Origin: JABDCI01 sp964475835
GTDB taxonomy: Bacteria > Verrucomicrobiota > Verrucomicrobiia > JABWAM01
Assembly: GCA_964475835.1 (NCBI GenBank)
Contig: CAYYYL010000012.1
Coordinates: 1 to 64,000 of the forward strand
Length of the DNA stretch: 64,000 nucleotides
Direction of reading: 5' to 3'
Shown: piece by piece, positions 45,061 to 52,591 of the stretch
Layout of the letters: each line of letters begins with the position of its first letter
How positions within the stretch are numbered: position 1 is the first letter of the stretch
Notes under the pieces: model-generated
Databases searched by the model: none
Told to the model about the DNA's origin: nothing
What the model saw: only the letters and a program-made list of their open reading frames with translations
Made by a program: the position numbers and the translations under genes

Positions 45061-45931
45061 GAATCGTCACCGCTGTAATTCCTACAGCCGCCTTTGCTGC
45101 AGCAGTGGAGGTCGCAGTCGAGGAATTGGCCTTGGCGGGATCCGTTCCATTCAAAAATTCCTGACGGTTGGACACCCCGTCATGATCAAAGTCATCATCA
45201 CCCGACTGATTCAAATTGCCAAAATAATGAAGTTCCCACGCATCCGCCAGGCCATCATGATCCGCATCCACAAACGTCGCACCCTTGACCGAAACATGAT
45301 CGAATGTCGATGCATTCAAAACATGGGTTTGATGACTGCAAACCACAAGCCCCACCAACGCCTGACCCGCAAACGAAACTGAATCGCTCCCCACAAGCTT
45401 CCAACGAACTCCATCCGAGGATACAAACGCCTGAACCTCATTCCCCGAACGCGAAAGCTTCAACCAGACCGGCGCCTTGCTTTTTCCGCCGGATACCGAC
45501 TTCGTCTGGGCACCCGAATTCAAACGGCGCATAAAGGAGACGCCACTGCCAGGCGTCACCACAATTGAAGCATGTCGCGCGTTGGCATCCAGTGATTCTC
45601 GAATCATCAAACCCGCTTTTGCAAAAGTATGAGTCCCCTGAATAGTTGCGATGCGGGCCACGATTTCGCCATTCGCAGGCAGTGACTGATAAACAAACTG
45701 AAACGCATCCGTGCGACCCCAGATATCAGCCCCGGAACCGGAAACCGAAAATAGATCCCCCTCAATCGTTGCCGAACCCGCCTTCCCAACCCGACCCACA
45801 TCCTGGTTTGTCCAGAGCTCAATCGCGGAGGATTCAGCATGAGCCACATTGGAAAACAGGACAACGGAGACGAAACAGAACAGGAAGAGACGGGAACACC
45901 AGCGACGAAATCCGGCAGATGATTGAGTCAT
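39659..45931 (-). CDS. Giant secreted protein with ten tandem IYKD/PSGWMGD beta-sandwich modules
   Basis: 2090 residues from ATG 45931, the start of a good signal peptide (RLFLFCFVSVVLFSNVAHA, cleavage near residue 31). The open frame reaches 46069 but those residues look untranslated. Residues ~35-230 form a DUF1349/concanavalin-like domain (GEIVARIATIQGTHTFAKAG, GLMIRES, WLKLSRSGNEVQAFVSSDG). Residues ~235-285 are calcium-binding DADHDGLADAWEL and DDFDHDGVSNRQEF. Ten modules of ~180 residues fill the rest. Each starts WPFYIYKD...YAPSGYFGD and contains IYWQNPANNFGT, NLTGATKLKFMARG, FxAGGITG and TAWQNYEIDLAGKDLTRVxGGF, ending FYLDNIRYDNG. A galactose-binding-like carbohydrate-binding fold is inferred. 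The sequence ends at NIRYE with no sorting tag. Confidence 0.85.
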   Translation of the reverse strand: MTQSSAGFRRWCSRLFLFCFVSVVLFSNVAHAESSAIELWTNQDVGRVGKAGSATIEGDLFSVSGSGADIWGRTDAFQFVYQSLPANGEIVARIATIQGTHTFAKAGLMIRESLDANARHASIVVTPGSGVSFMRRLNSGAQTKSVSGGKSKAPVWLKLSRSGNEVQAFVSSDGVRWKLVGSDSVSFAGQALVGLVVCSHQTHVLNASTFDHVSVKGATFVDADHDGLADAWELHYFGNLNQSGDDDFDHDGVSNRQEFLNGTDPAKANSSTATSTAAAKAAVGITAVTIPPSWPLYVYKDAEGPYAPSGYFGDTTSLVLDDANQTTPGQGFACVRIQYSGAGAQGFAGVYWQNPANNFGTIDGGLNLTGATKLKFMARGQVGGEKIQFLAGGITGAFADTFSVTPLSVTLTSAWQNYEIDLAGKNLTRVIGGFAFVVAKTDYPTGGTVFVDNVRYDNGSVTPTFPALPTPPTWPFYIFKDSEGSYAPSGYFGDTSDVVITDTDTINPGEGFADIKVQYTPTGPNTFAGVYWLNPANNFGTLTNGGFNLTGALKLKFMARASVAGAKVQFVAGGVTGSYQTSFNFQDTFKSALPLTTLTTAWQNFEIDLAGKDLSRVVGAFAFAMSKADNPTGATVFFDNIRYDNGTVSTPPVLPTPPSWPFYIYKDVEGPYAPSGFFGDFNSLTFSDTDTAAPGEGAQNIKIQYNAATSTNGFAGVYWLNPANNFGTVSNGGYNLTGATTLNFMAKASANGVKATITGGGVTGAYPDSFLVQTNITLTTSWQTFQVSLAGKDVSRVIGAFAFTLAKVDNPAGATLFLDNIYYNNGSVIPTRPPSPVPASWPVYVYKDTSVSYVPSGFFGDVTSLTVADDTNNPGEGFQSFRVQYSGAGTNGFAGIFWQNPANNFGTVSNGGFNLTGATKLKFMARAAVAGTKVQFQGGGIAGTFPDTYKSQTAVLSLTTAWQSFEIDLAGKDLTHVLGGFAFTVTKTDNPLGGTFFVDNIYYDNGTVPPVRPPSPLPASWPVNIYTDAHDKYLPTGFMGDVNTLTFTDTDTTNPQEGLKSIKIVYNTTFSTNNFAGVYWQNPADNWGTVSNGGLNLTGATKLRFFARGGAPGVKATFISGGIVGTYPDTYKSQTSLLTLTTAWQEYEIDLTGKDMTHALGGFAFTVTKADNPTGGTIYLDNIRILNTPTLPILRPVPGSWPFYIYKDSVDQYTSSVVGDTGDFLIDENDVTNPGEGTKSIKVQYSAAASSGQGFGVAIWQNPKDGFGSDPNGGFNLRAAKKMKFMARGKVGGETVIFLLGGLVGAPYGDTLFTTGQVTLTTAWQSFEFDLTGLDLSRVVDAFGVGLVQAQNPAGATVYVDNMRYDNGITTPLPTPASWPFYIYRDGVDQYFPTVVGDIGDMGASEETVNPGEGTKCVRFTYSGAVSAGQGFAVVPFVNPANNLGTDPNGGYNLTGARRVKFQARGLVGGEQFVVLAGGVDGPYGDNFKVLSSILTVGTAWQDFEIDLTGQELGRVVDGFAIGFLKSLSPSGATVFIDSVRYENGSISVPTLPTPASWPFYIYKDSHDKYAPSGYMGDIVGLTLDDAVLTNTGGGFACISVQYTPSSPTAPAFGGIYWQNPANNWGTNSTAGYNLTGALKVKFQARGQIGGEKVQFISGGIAGTYGDTYQVTGPTVTLTTAWQNFELNLAGQNLTRVVGGFAFAATKADNPTGAKFYLDNIYFDNGTPPPVDPPPGPVQTLPLFIYKDAHDKYGPTGWMGDVTSLTFSDSDTTSPKEGFNSIKIAYSGIGGNGFAGIYWQNPNGNWGTLTNGGLNLTGGKAVHFWAKGQVGGEKVQFISGGIVGPYGDTYKSQGPVVTLTSAWQQYTLDLTGKDLTRVVGGFAFVLNKTDNPSGATFYLDYIDVDTGTAPTITPPPPPPPQTVLPLVIFGDAHDKYGPTGWMGDYTDLTFSDTDTSNPGEGTKSIKIVYSGDATLGNNWSGIYWQNPNGNWGTVTNGGLNLTGATTIKFLARGQVGGEKVQFIAGGISGPYPDSFKTVTPVITLTSAWQQYQMSVAGKDLTRVVGGFCCVFNKTDNPSGATFYLDNIRYE

Positions 45932-45990
45932 GGAAGAGCCTTTTGAGTTATGAGTTGCGTTTGAAAGAGTACGGGGAATAGTACGATAGT

Positions 45991-46017
45991 AGTATAGATT
46001 TGGTTGAGGAGTGTCAA
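45991..46017 (-). promoter_or_regulatory. Candidate sigma-70 promoter of the ten-module gene
   Basis: On the reverse strand a perfect TTGACA (46017-46012) is followed by 15 bases and TATACT (45996-45991). The leader to ATG 45931 would be about 55 bases. Spacing is short of the ideal 17. An A/T tract and the GCCTTATAAGGC palindrome lie just upstream. Confidence 0.5.
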
Positions 46018-46230
46018 GGCGGCGAAAAAAAAAAGCTCCAGCCTTATAAGGCCACCTTATTTCACACATTTTGAGGGTGTTTTCCCTTCACCACCCCCTC
46101 CCACTTCTGCCCCATTGGAGGGAAGCAGGAACGCATTTGTTGTATGACAAGAAATATCTAAAATCAGCAATACCACACTCATACAAATCATTTATATTCA
46201 ATGGGTTGTGAAAATTTTCTCATCCACACC

Positions 46231-46259
46231 TTGATTGCCTTTTCTCGAGCTGATATTCT
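46231..46259 (+). promoter_or_regulatory. Candidate promoter of the FKBP gene, possibly leaderless
   Basis: TTGATT (46231-46236), a 17-base spacer and TATTCT (46254-46259) stand only six bases before ATG 46266. Transcription from it would begin at or next to the start codon. No Shine-Dalgarno is visible (CTACCTCC). Confidence 0.35.
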
Positions 46260-46265
46260 ACCTCC

Positions 46266-46712
46266 ATGAGATTTCTTTTCTTCTTATTAAGCCTTTCCAT
46301 CGCCACGTTTGCCGGGGCTGCAGAGGATGCTGCGGAACGCGCGAAGGAATTCAAGAACCTGCCCAAGGACAAAATTCACACCACGGATTCAGGACTCCAA
46401 TACATTGACGTCAAGAAAGGCACAGGTGCATCACCTCGGACCAATTACCCGGTGGCCGTCCACTATACCGGCTGGCTTCTTGATGGAACTAAATTCGACA
46501 GCTCGGTCGACCGGGGCAAGCCGTTCATGTTTCTCATTGGCGTGGGAGAAGTGATTCCCGGTTGGGACGAAGGTGTGTCCACCATGAAAGTCGGGGGAAA
46601 ACGCAGGTTGATTGTTCCCGCGAAATTGGCGTATGGGGAAGCGGGCGCTGGGGCTGTCATTCCACCCAACGCAACCCTCGTTTTTGACGTGGAATTGCTC
46701 GACGCAAAATAA
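46266..46712 (+). CDS. FKBP-type peptidyl-prolyl cis-trans isomerase, exported
   Basis: 148 residues. A signal peptide (MRFLFFLLSLSIATFAGAA) is followed by a short helix and one FKBP domain: GASPRTNYPVAVHYTGWLLD, GTKFDSSVDRGKPFMFLIG, GEVIPGWDEGVSTMKVGGKR and LAYGEAGAGAVIPPNATLVF, with the usual binding-site Tyr, Phe, Asp and Trp. It catalyses proline isomerisation during folding in the periplasm. Size is that of a single-domain secreted FKBP rather than of FkpA. Divergent from the ten-module protein gene; a folding partner for exported proteins is plausible by role only. Confidence 0.93.
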   Translation: MRFLFFLLSLSIATFAGAAEDAAERAKEFKNLPKDKIHTTDSGLQYIDVKKGTGASPRTNYPVAVHYTGWLLDGTKFDSSVDRGKPFMFLIGVGEVIPGWDEGVSTMKVGGKRRLIVPAKLAYGEAGAGAVIPPNATLVFDVELLDAK

Positions 46713-46757
46713 CCCCTCCCAATTTCCCGCCGATTCCCATCAGGATTTGAACTCGAC

Positions 46758-47213
46758 ATGGTGGCGTTGTTCGCCAAAATTTGGCTTCGTTCTATGCCCT
46801 CACGCCTGTGCCGGTATTCCTTTTCCGTTCTAGTCGTCCTCTTCCCGTTTCTCACCTCCTGCGAAACCCTTGATTCCGCAGGCCATTCCCCACACCCCAT
46901 CGCCCATGTGGTTGTCTGTTGGTTGAAAAACGCCGGAGACACCGATGGCCGAAACAAACTCGTCGCGGCTTCTCAAACCTTCCGTGAAATTCCCGGCATC
47001 CTCTCCATCAGCGCGGGGCCGGTTCTCCCGGGGAAAAGAACCGGACTGGACGCGAGCTTTGACGTCGCCCTCGTGATCACATTTGAAGATGCCCGGGCCC
47101 TTGAGAACTACGAAAAGCACCCCCTGCATCTCCAACGTGTGAAAGACACCCTCCTTCCTCTTGTGAAAAAATTTACAACCTACGATTTTGAAATTCAGAA
47201 TTCTGCCGATTGA
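46758..47213 (+). CDS. Dabb-domain lipoprotein
   Basis: 151 residues. The hydrophobic N-terminus ends in a lipobox, FPFLTSC, with Cys35 (or Cys23 if ATG 46794 is the start). The mature part has IAHVVVCWLKNAGD, FREIPGILSISAGPVLPG, SFDVALVITFEDARALENYE and HPLHLQRVKDTLLPLVKKFT, the layout of the stress-responsive A/B barrel (Dabb) domain, a ferredoxin-like dimeric fold. Function unknown; Dabb domains are usually cytoplasmic, so a lipid-anchored one is of some note. The AraC-type gene starts six bases later, so the two are probably one message. Confidence 0.83.
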   Translation: MVALFAKIWLRSMPSRLCRYSFSVLVVLFPFLTSCETLDSAGHSPHPIAHVVVCWLKNAGDTDGRNKLVAASQTFREIPGILSISAGPVLPGKRTGLDASFDVALVITFEDARALENYEKHPLHLQRVKDTLLPLVKKFTTYDFEIQNSAD

Positions 47214-47219
47214 ATCCTT

Positions 47220-48053
47220 ATGATCATTCGAGAGACTCCAGCTGAAGCGCGCGTCCTGGTCGCCGCCTGTCTCGCCACCCAGCTCGGATCCTTCGGAAGC
47301 TGGCACACGGTCGCCTATGACGAATTTTACCTCGTCACCGAAGGCTCCATCTACGCGGGACTGGCTGAAGAGAAGGTGAAGATTGCCCCCGACACCCTTA
47401 TTCTGGTCCACAATGGGGAATCCCGCGGTTTCTGGAATGTTTCAAATCAAAATCCCAAACTCTGGACCCTTCTCTTTACCCCGGGGGCTCAGCCTTACGA
47501 GGGGCTTCCGGCTCTCCGCGAAACCGACCCCCGCAAGCGGATCTGGAAATTGACCCCCGACCAGGTCCTTACTTTCAAAAGCCTGTTTGTAAAAATTGCG
47601 GCGGAGCGCTCCTCCAAGCGAACCGCCAACGCCATCGCCGAAACCGCCTGGCTGCGGCTACTCATGGTCATGCTCCAACGTTGGACGGAAGCCAGGCCCA
47701 AGGAGGTCGCCGCTCAATCCGCCGGATCCGATCTTTTGAACCTATGGCAAAAAATCAATGACAGCATCTGGCAACCCGCCAGCACCAGGACCCAACTCTA
47801 TGCCGATATGCCGAACTACGACAGCTTGAGGCATCGCTTTCGGAAAACATTTGGCTCCTCCCCCCAGAAACTCCTCATGTCGATGCGCATGGATCAGGCC
47901 AAAAGCCTCCTTCTGGAATCCTCCAATACCATCAAGGAAATCGCCCTTCGCCTCGGTTACGCCAGACAACATGAATTCGCACGGGCTTTTCACAAATACG
48001 TCGGCTGCAGTCCCACCAAATGGCGCCAGGACCCCTTCTTTCCCGTTCGTTGA
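47220..48053 (+). CDS. AraC-family transcriptional regulator
   Basis: 277 residues. The N-terminal ~110 residues form a cupin-like sensor (AYDEFYLVTEGSIYAGLAEE, LILVHNGESRGFWNV). The C-terminal ~100 residues are the double helix-turn-helix: YDSLRHRFRKTFGSSPQKLL and SSNTIKEIALRLGYARQHEF followed by ARAFHKYVGCSPTKWR, the classic AraC signature. Effector and targets are unknown. It follows the Dabb lipoprotein gene by six bases and may be autoregulated with it. There is no downstream gene in the same run; 309 bp follow. Confidence 0.92.
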   Translation: MIIRETPAEARVLVAACLATQLGSFGSWHTVAYDEFYLVTEGSIYAGLAEEKVKIAPDTLILVHNGESRGFWNVSNQNPKLWTLLFTPGAQPYEGLPALRETDPRKRIWKLTPDQVLTFKSLFVKIAAERSSKRTANAIAETAWLRLLMVMLQRWTEARPKEVAAQSAGSDLLNLWQKINDSIWQPASTRTQLYADMPNYDSLRHRFRKTFGSSPQKLLMSMRMDQAKSLLLESSNTIKEIALRLGYARQHEFARAFHKYVGCSPTKWRQDPFFPVR

Positions 48054-48362
48054 GCGCGGTTCGGAAATCCGACCCAAATTTCAGCTGCCGGGCACAAGGG
48101 GTAAAGCAACCCAACCCAAAATCAACACCCCAAGGCCCGGCAGCCTCCATCCCATCAAGGCCAGGTACTTGACCCCATCCGATCAAGCTGACCTATGGAA
48201 ATTCTTGTTTTGATGGTCCAAGCTAATACCAGTTCGCCTTTTTGGATTTAGCTTTTTTGGAAAAAAATTTCGCATAAACGGATCTTTCTTTCATTACTTC
48301 TCCTTCTTTAAACCCACAGGCTTTACTCGACCCTCAACACCCTTTTTACTTAACGACCTCCA
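48054..48362. other. Intergenic region without a recognised gene, 309 bp
   Basis: Between the AraC-type gene and the beta-CASP gene. The first half is neutral in composition. The second half is AT-rich, with TTTTTGGATTTAGC followed by TTTTTTGGAAAAAAATTT near 48238-48270, an imperfect direct repeat. No open frame of coding quality, hairpin with U run, or RNA gene was recognised. The promoter of the next gene is presumably here. Confidence 0.5.
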
Positions 48363-49766
48363 ATGAAACTCACCATTCACGGCGCGGCGCGAACGACTAC
48401 CGGATCGATGTATCTCCTTGAAGCGTGTGGAAAACGCATTCTTTTCGAGTGTGGATTTTTCCAGGGAAAACGAAAGGAGTCGATGGACCGGAATCGAGAC
48501 TTCCCCTTTGCACCCTCTCAAATTGATGTGATGCTGCTTTCCCACGCCCACATTGATCACAGCGGAAACATTCCCAATTTAGTGCGCAAGGGCTTTCAGG
48601 GGCCGATTTTCTGCAACCACGCCACGCGTGACCTCGCCACGCTCATGCTTGAGGACAGCGCCCATATTCAGGAGTCCGATTGCGCGTTCATTAACCGTCG
48701 TAACGAAAAACTCGGAAAGAAAAACATTCCCCCAGCGGAACCCCTCTACACGCGCCTCGATGCGCAGAAGGCCGCCAAGCAATTCATGTCCGTCGCCTAC
48801 GATCATTCCTTCGACATCGCGGAGGGAGTCACTGTCACCTTCTGCGACGCGGGTCACATCCTGGGTTCCTCCGAAATCATCTTTGACCTGCGGGAAAACG
48901 GACGTCACGTACGTCTGGTCTTCAGTGGGGATCTTGGCCGGGGTAACAACGATATCCTGCGGGATCCCACACCATTCGAGGACGCCGATGTCCTGATCAT
49001 GGAATCCACCTATGGGGGGCGGCTCCACGAACCCCAGGATCAGGCCAACACCCGTCTGGGTGAGATCATCAACCGGGCTCTGCAACGCGGAGGCAAGGTA
49101 ATCATCCCGGCATTCTCCGTGGGGCGCACCCAGCAACTCGTCCACTCCCTGCACGATCTGACCGAGCAGAAGATCCTTCCGAAGATTCCCGTTTTTGTCG
49201 ACAGTCCACTCTCTATCAACGCCACCGAGGTGTTCCGCCTCCATCCGGAATGCTTCAACCAGGCAACCTACGAGATGCTTCGTCACCACGAAAACCCCTT
49301 CGGGCTCCGACATCTCACGTATATCCGCAGCTCCGATGAATCCAAACAACTCAATGGCCGCCAGGAACCGTGCATCATCATCGCCGCATCGGGGATGTGC
49401 GAGGCCGGTCGGATCCGGCATCATCTGCGCAACAATATTTCAGATCCCCGCAACACCGTATTGATGGTGGGATTTTGCGCCCCCAACACGCTTGGCCGGG
49501 CCCTATACGAACGACATCCCAAGGTCGCCATCTTCGGCGAGGAATACGATGTGCGGTGCCAGATCGAATCCATTGATGCCTTCAGCGCCCACGCCGATCG
49601 AAATGAGCTTCTCGGCATCCTCAAACAGAGCACAGGCACGTTTCAAAAAATTCTTTTTACTCACGGTCAGGAGGATCAGTCGGAAGCCATCGCCGCCACG
49701 GTGAGGGAGATGCACCCTCACTCCCAGGTTGTCATTCCGAGTCTTCACGATAGTATTGATCTGTAA
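48363..49766 (+). CDS. Metallo-beta-lactamase fold / beta-CASP RNA-processing nuclease
   Basis: 467 residues. The opening LTIHGAARTTTGSMYLLE, the zinc motif SHAHIDHSGN (His61, His63, Asp65, His66), DAGHILGSSEIIF and FSGDLGRG are metallo-beta-lactamase motifs. The beta-CASP insert follows (ESTYGGRLHE, IPAFSVGRTQQL, CIIIAASGMCEAGRIRHHL), and the final His is in DAFSAHADRNELL. It is the bacterial relative of the CPSF-73/Ysh1 exonuclease group, which cuts or trims RNA. Cytoplasmic. It ends 10 bases before the TonB-like gene, and so probably shares a message with it, although the functions are not obviously linked. Confidence 0.93.
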   Translation: MKLTIHGAARTTTGSMYLLEACGKRILFECGFFQGKRKESMDRNRDFPFAPSQIDVMLLSHAHIDHSGNIPNLVRKGFQGPIFCNHATRDLATLMLEDSAHIQESDCAFINRRNEKLGKKNIPPAEPLYTRLDAQKAAKQFMSVAYDHSFDIAEGVTVTFCDAGHILGSSEIIFDLRENGRHVRLVFSGDLGRGNNDILRDPTPFEDADVLIMESTYGGRLHEPQDQANTRLGEIINRALQRGGKVIIPAFSVGRTQQLVHSLHDLTEQKILPKIPVFVDSPLSINATEVFRLHPECFNQATYEMLRHHENPFGLRHLTYIRSSDESKQLNGRQEPCIIIAASGMCEAGRIRHHLRNNISDPRNTVLMVGFCAPNTLGRALYERHPKVAIFGEEYDVRCQIESIDAFSAHADRNELLGILKQSTGTFQKILFTHGQEDQSEAIAATVREMHPHSQVVIPSLHDSIDL

Positions 49767-49776
49767 CCCCGCCCGC

Positions 49777-50931
49777 ATGGATCTTTTTGCCGACATCGTT
49801 CAACCCCAGAAGCCCCCGGAACCCCCTAAGTCCGGCTCCACCGATACTTCGCCCTCCCACGAGCCCTCGAACAAGACAGGGACTTCTCTTTCTCCCAATC
49901 CTCCCCTCTTTTTCTCGAATCCCTTCGAACCCGATTCCCGTTACTGGCGTCGGGTGTTTGCCGCCTTCGTCATTTCCGTTCTCCTCAACCTGCTCCTTTT
50001 CTGGATGGCCACGATGGCGCAACAGCTCCATGGGTTCTCATTCAAGGCCCATCCCCTGCCAAAGAAAGAGATCACCGAACTGGTCCTACTTCCACAACCA
50101 CCCCCTCAAAAAGCAGTTCGTCGATCCCCGGTATTTCTGGAAACAGATCCCAGTCAGGCCGTCAAAGATCGGCCCCAGGACGCCCCTTTCTACTCAGAAC
50201 ACAATACCCGTGCCACCCAGACCGCGTCATCCCCGGTGATTTCCGACGAACTTCCCAAAATGGATGGCAAAAACACCAAAACCATGGCGACGGAAACCGT
50301 TCTCCCCAGCAAATCCAGCCCACCACCCTCCCCGGCAACACCCGATACCCCCAAAACCCCAACCGAGACCGCCACCTCCCAGCCTCAAACGCAGCCCAGG
50401 GATCCAGTCGATACCCCCCCAGCAGGAGACCTCGCTCTTCTTAAAAAGCCAAAGGATCGCCCGTTCCCCCGAACGGAATCCCCCACGGAAAACACCCACC
50501 CCAACCCCCAACCTCCCTCCCACGCGCCGCCGACACCCCCCGCTCCCGATTCCAGTCGTCAGGTTCTGGCGTCCCAGACCAAAATCGCAGGTGGTGTCCC
50601 TCTCGTCGGCAAAGCATACGCGTTCAACTCAGCTGAGTCCCCTTTCGCCGGCTATGACAAAAAAATCATCGGCAAGATCGGCACCTATTGGCAATACCAG
50701 GTGATGAACAAGTTTTACGGGGAAAAAATCGGAGAAGTGGAGATCTCCTTCAAACTCATGGCCGATGGACGGGTCACCGAAGTCCAGGTCTCACGGAACA
50801 CGGCCGGCCCGGTGCTCGCGGGGTGGTGCCTCCAGGCCATTCAGAAATCAGCCCCGTTTGATCCCTTCCCGGAGTCGATGAAAGCCATTGCCGGGGAATT
50901 CCGTGAGGGTGCCATCACATTCGCGTACTAA
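49777..50931 (+). CDS. TonB-like energy-transducer protein
   Basis: 384 residues from ATG 49777; the frame is open to 49729. A 55-residue Pro/Ser-rich cytoplasmic tail precedes one membrane helix (about 59-81, VFAAFVISVLLNLLLFWMAT). A long Pro/Thr/Ser-rich periplasmic linker (about 95-280) and a C-terminal TonB-like domain follow: WQYQVMNKFYGEKIGEVEIS FKLMADGRVTEVQ. Such proteins carry proton-motive energy from ExbBD to outer-membrane receptors. The N-terminal extension is unusual. No exbB or exbD genes are near. TolA or a Gly-Pro-type linker protein is the alternative. Confidence 0.75.
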   Translation: MDLFADIVQPQKPPEPPKSGSTDTSPSHEPSNKTGTSLSPNPPLFFSNPFEPDSRYWRRVFAAFVISVLLNLLLFWMATMAQQLHGFSFKAHPLPKKEITELVLLPQPPPQKAVRRSPVFLETDPSQAVKDRPQDAPFYSEHNTRATQTASSPVISDELPKMDGKNTKTMATETVLPSKSSPPPSPATPDTPKTPTETATSQPQTQPRDPVDTPPAGDLALLKKPKDRPFPRTESPTENTHPNPQPPSHAPPTPPAPDSSRQVLASQTKIAGGVPLVGKAYAFNSAESPFAGYDKKIIGKIGTYWQYQVMNKFYGEKIGEVEISFKLMADGRVTEVQVSRNTAGPVLAGWCLQAIQKSAPFDPFPESMKAIAGEFREGAITFAY

Positions 50932-50947
50932 ACCATGTCCGCGGAAT

Positions 50948-52579
50948 TCAGACCTCTTTTTTGAAAACGACCGACTTTGCACGCGACGGCGGCAACGGCC
51001 GGGCCACCCGTCCATGAGGTTCCGGAGGCGGACTATCCGTCAAAGGTTCGTCCAGCTCCACCTTGCCCTTGGTCGCCCTGCGCATCTCCTTGGTCTGTTT
51101 TTGACCAAGACCAAAAAAGTTGAAATCCTTCAAGTGCCCTAGCACACGCATTCCCCCCCGCACGAGATATTTCACATCCTCCACGTTTCGAACGGATGAA
51201 ATCTGATTCCAGATAAACCGGGGCGTAAGGAAACTGTTGTAGATGCCACGCGTCATATCAAGAAGCTCCTCGTCCGGAATCGGGCACTTCATGATCGGAT
51301 CGCGCATGCCATAATCATCCCAATCCTCGGTTCGAAGCAATCCCTGCTCCTTGCACTCCTTGAAAAGTGGCGTCCCCGGATACGGCATGCAAATCGTCGC
51401 CTGCAGCGTATCGATGTAGCCCTTGTCAAACAGGCTGCGCGTCCGATCAATCGTTCGCTGGGCATCCTCCTTCGACTCCCAGGGATATCCCACCATGCAT
51501 GTGACGTGGGGCATTAACCCACCTTCCTTCGCCCAGCGCATCGATTCCTCCAACTTGTCCGCCTGTCCCAGCTTGTGAAGCCGGTCCAGGGTGGACTGAT
51601 TCGCCGATTCGAGTCCGAAAAGCATAAACCGGAAATTCGCCCTCCCCATCAAATTGTAATCCTCCTGGGAAAGAACTCCCGGGATCATGTTGCATCCCAA
51701 CGTGATTTTCTTGTGGTACCCACGCTTGATCACCTCGGTGCAAAACTCCTTCAGCCAGCCTCCCGCAGGGAAGGTTCCTGTGTCATCAAACACTTCGCGC
51801 ACACCGAGATCAATCAAGTGTCCGATTTCATCCGCATGCTGTTGGGCGGTTCGACAGCGAAAATTGGTGAAGGTCGTCGTCCAGGAGCAAAAGGTGCAGC
51901 GTCCCCACCAGCAATCACGCCCAACCATCGTGTAGGTGCCGGGGAGATATTTGAAATTTCCATTCTCCTTCGCGTAAAGATGCCACTTCGTCAGCTCACG
52001 ATCGATCATCGGCAGAACGTCGAGACCGTGCTTCAATTCAAAACGTCCCGTGGAAAGAATCTTGTCAGTATCATCACGCTTCCCATCCCGCCAATAATAG
52101 ACCCCAGGCTCGAGGTCGACGCCCTTGTCCAGATGCGCACAAAGGTTCTGCAGGGCAAAATCAAAGTCGCCGCCCGTGATGCAGTAGTCCACCAGGCAGT
52201 TACGCAAGGATTCCTCCGGCAAAGCGGTGATGTGATCCCCCATCAACACATAGGTGGTCTCCGGATAAAGCGATTTCAACTTGTCGATGTACTTCCAATA
52301 GCGTTTCACGACAGGCGTTTTCACTTCAATCGCGAGCACATCGGGCCGGATCTGCCCAAAACGCCTGTCCCAATCCTCAACTCCATCGAGCTGGGCGACT
52401 CCATCCTCCCAATAAACATCATGCCCCGACTGCTTCAGGAGCGTCGCCGCATACGCCGGAACACATGGATAGATGAACGTCGGCTTGTTGAACCACTGAA
52501 ACTGGCGGTTTTGCGAAATCAACGGCACCCCTTTTTTGTCGGGGAGCGGCGGATAGGCGATCATGACTTTCAGGGGCAT
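50948..52579 (-). CDS. B12-binding-domain radical SAM protein
   Basis: 543 residues. An N-terminal Rossmann-like cobalamin-binding region (about 1-150, VMIAYPPLPDKKG, LLKQSGHDVYWEDG, YVLMGDHITALPEE) lacks the DxHxxG base-off motif. The radical SAM core starts at GRDCWWGRCTFCSW with Cys223, Cys228 and Cys231, a CX4CX2C spacing. It continues through EVFDDTGTFPAGG, FRFMLFGLESANQS and MVGYPWESKEDAQRTI. Enzymes of this group methylate or rearrange unactivated carbons in lipids, glycans or natural products; substrate unknown. It is the last gene of the carbamoyltransferase-asnB-GT2 run, 12 bases after GT2. Its C-terminal ~90 residues are basic and unassigned. Confidence 0.88.
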   Translation of the reverse strand: MPLKVMIAYPPLPDKKGVPLISQNRQFQWFNKPTFIYPCVPAYAATLLKQSGHDVYWEDGVAQLDGVEDWDRRFGQIRPDVLAIEVKTPVVKRYWKYIDKLKSLYPETTYVLMGDHITALPEESLRNCLVDYCITGGDFDFALQNLCAHLDKGVDLEPGVYYWRDGKRDDTDKILSTGRFELKHGLDVLPMIDRELTKWHLYAKENGNFKYLPGTYTMVGRDCWWGRCTFCSWTTTFTNFRCRTAQQHADEIGHLIDLGVREVFDDTGTFPAGGWLKEFCTEVIKRGYHKKITLGCNMIPGVLSQEDYNLMGRANFRFMLFGLESANQSTLDRLHKLGQADKLEESMRWAKEGGLMPHVTCMVGYPWESKEDAQRTIDRTRSLFDKGYIDTLQATICMPYPGTPLFKECKEQGLLRTEDWDDYGMRDPIMKCPIPDEELLDMTRGIYNSFLTPRFIWNQISSVRNVEDVKYLVRGGMRVLGHLKDFNFFGLGQKQTKEMRRATKGKVELDEPLTDSPPPEPHGRVARPLPPSRAKSVVFKKEV

Positions 52580-52591
52580 TCCATGTCCAAT

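Larger units (their letters stand above)
45932..46265. other. Divergent intergenic region, 334 bp
   Basis: No gene is seen. It holds a candidate promoter for the ten-module gene (45991-46017), a run of ten A at 46025-46034, a perfect 12-bp palindrome GCCTTATAAGGC at 46041-46052, and a candidate promoter for the FKBP gene at its right end. The stretch 46130-46260 is AT-rich compared with the coding sequence. Confidence 0.6.

Noticed and set aside
44378..45382. 334-codon forward frame opposite the ten-module gene
   Set aside because: Follows the ~540-bp period of the real reverse-strand repeats, so it is their mirror image.
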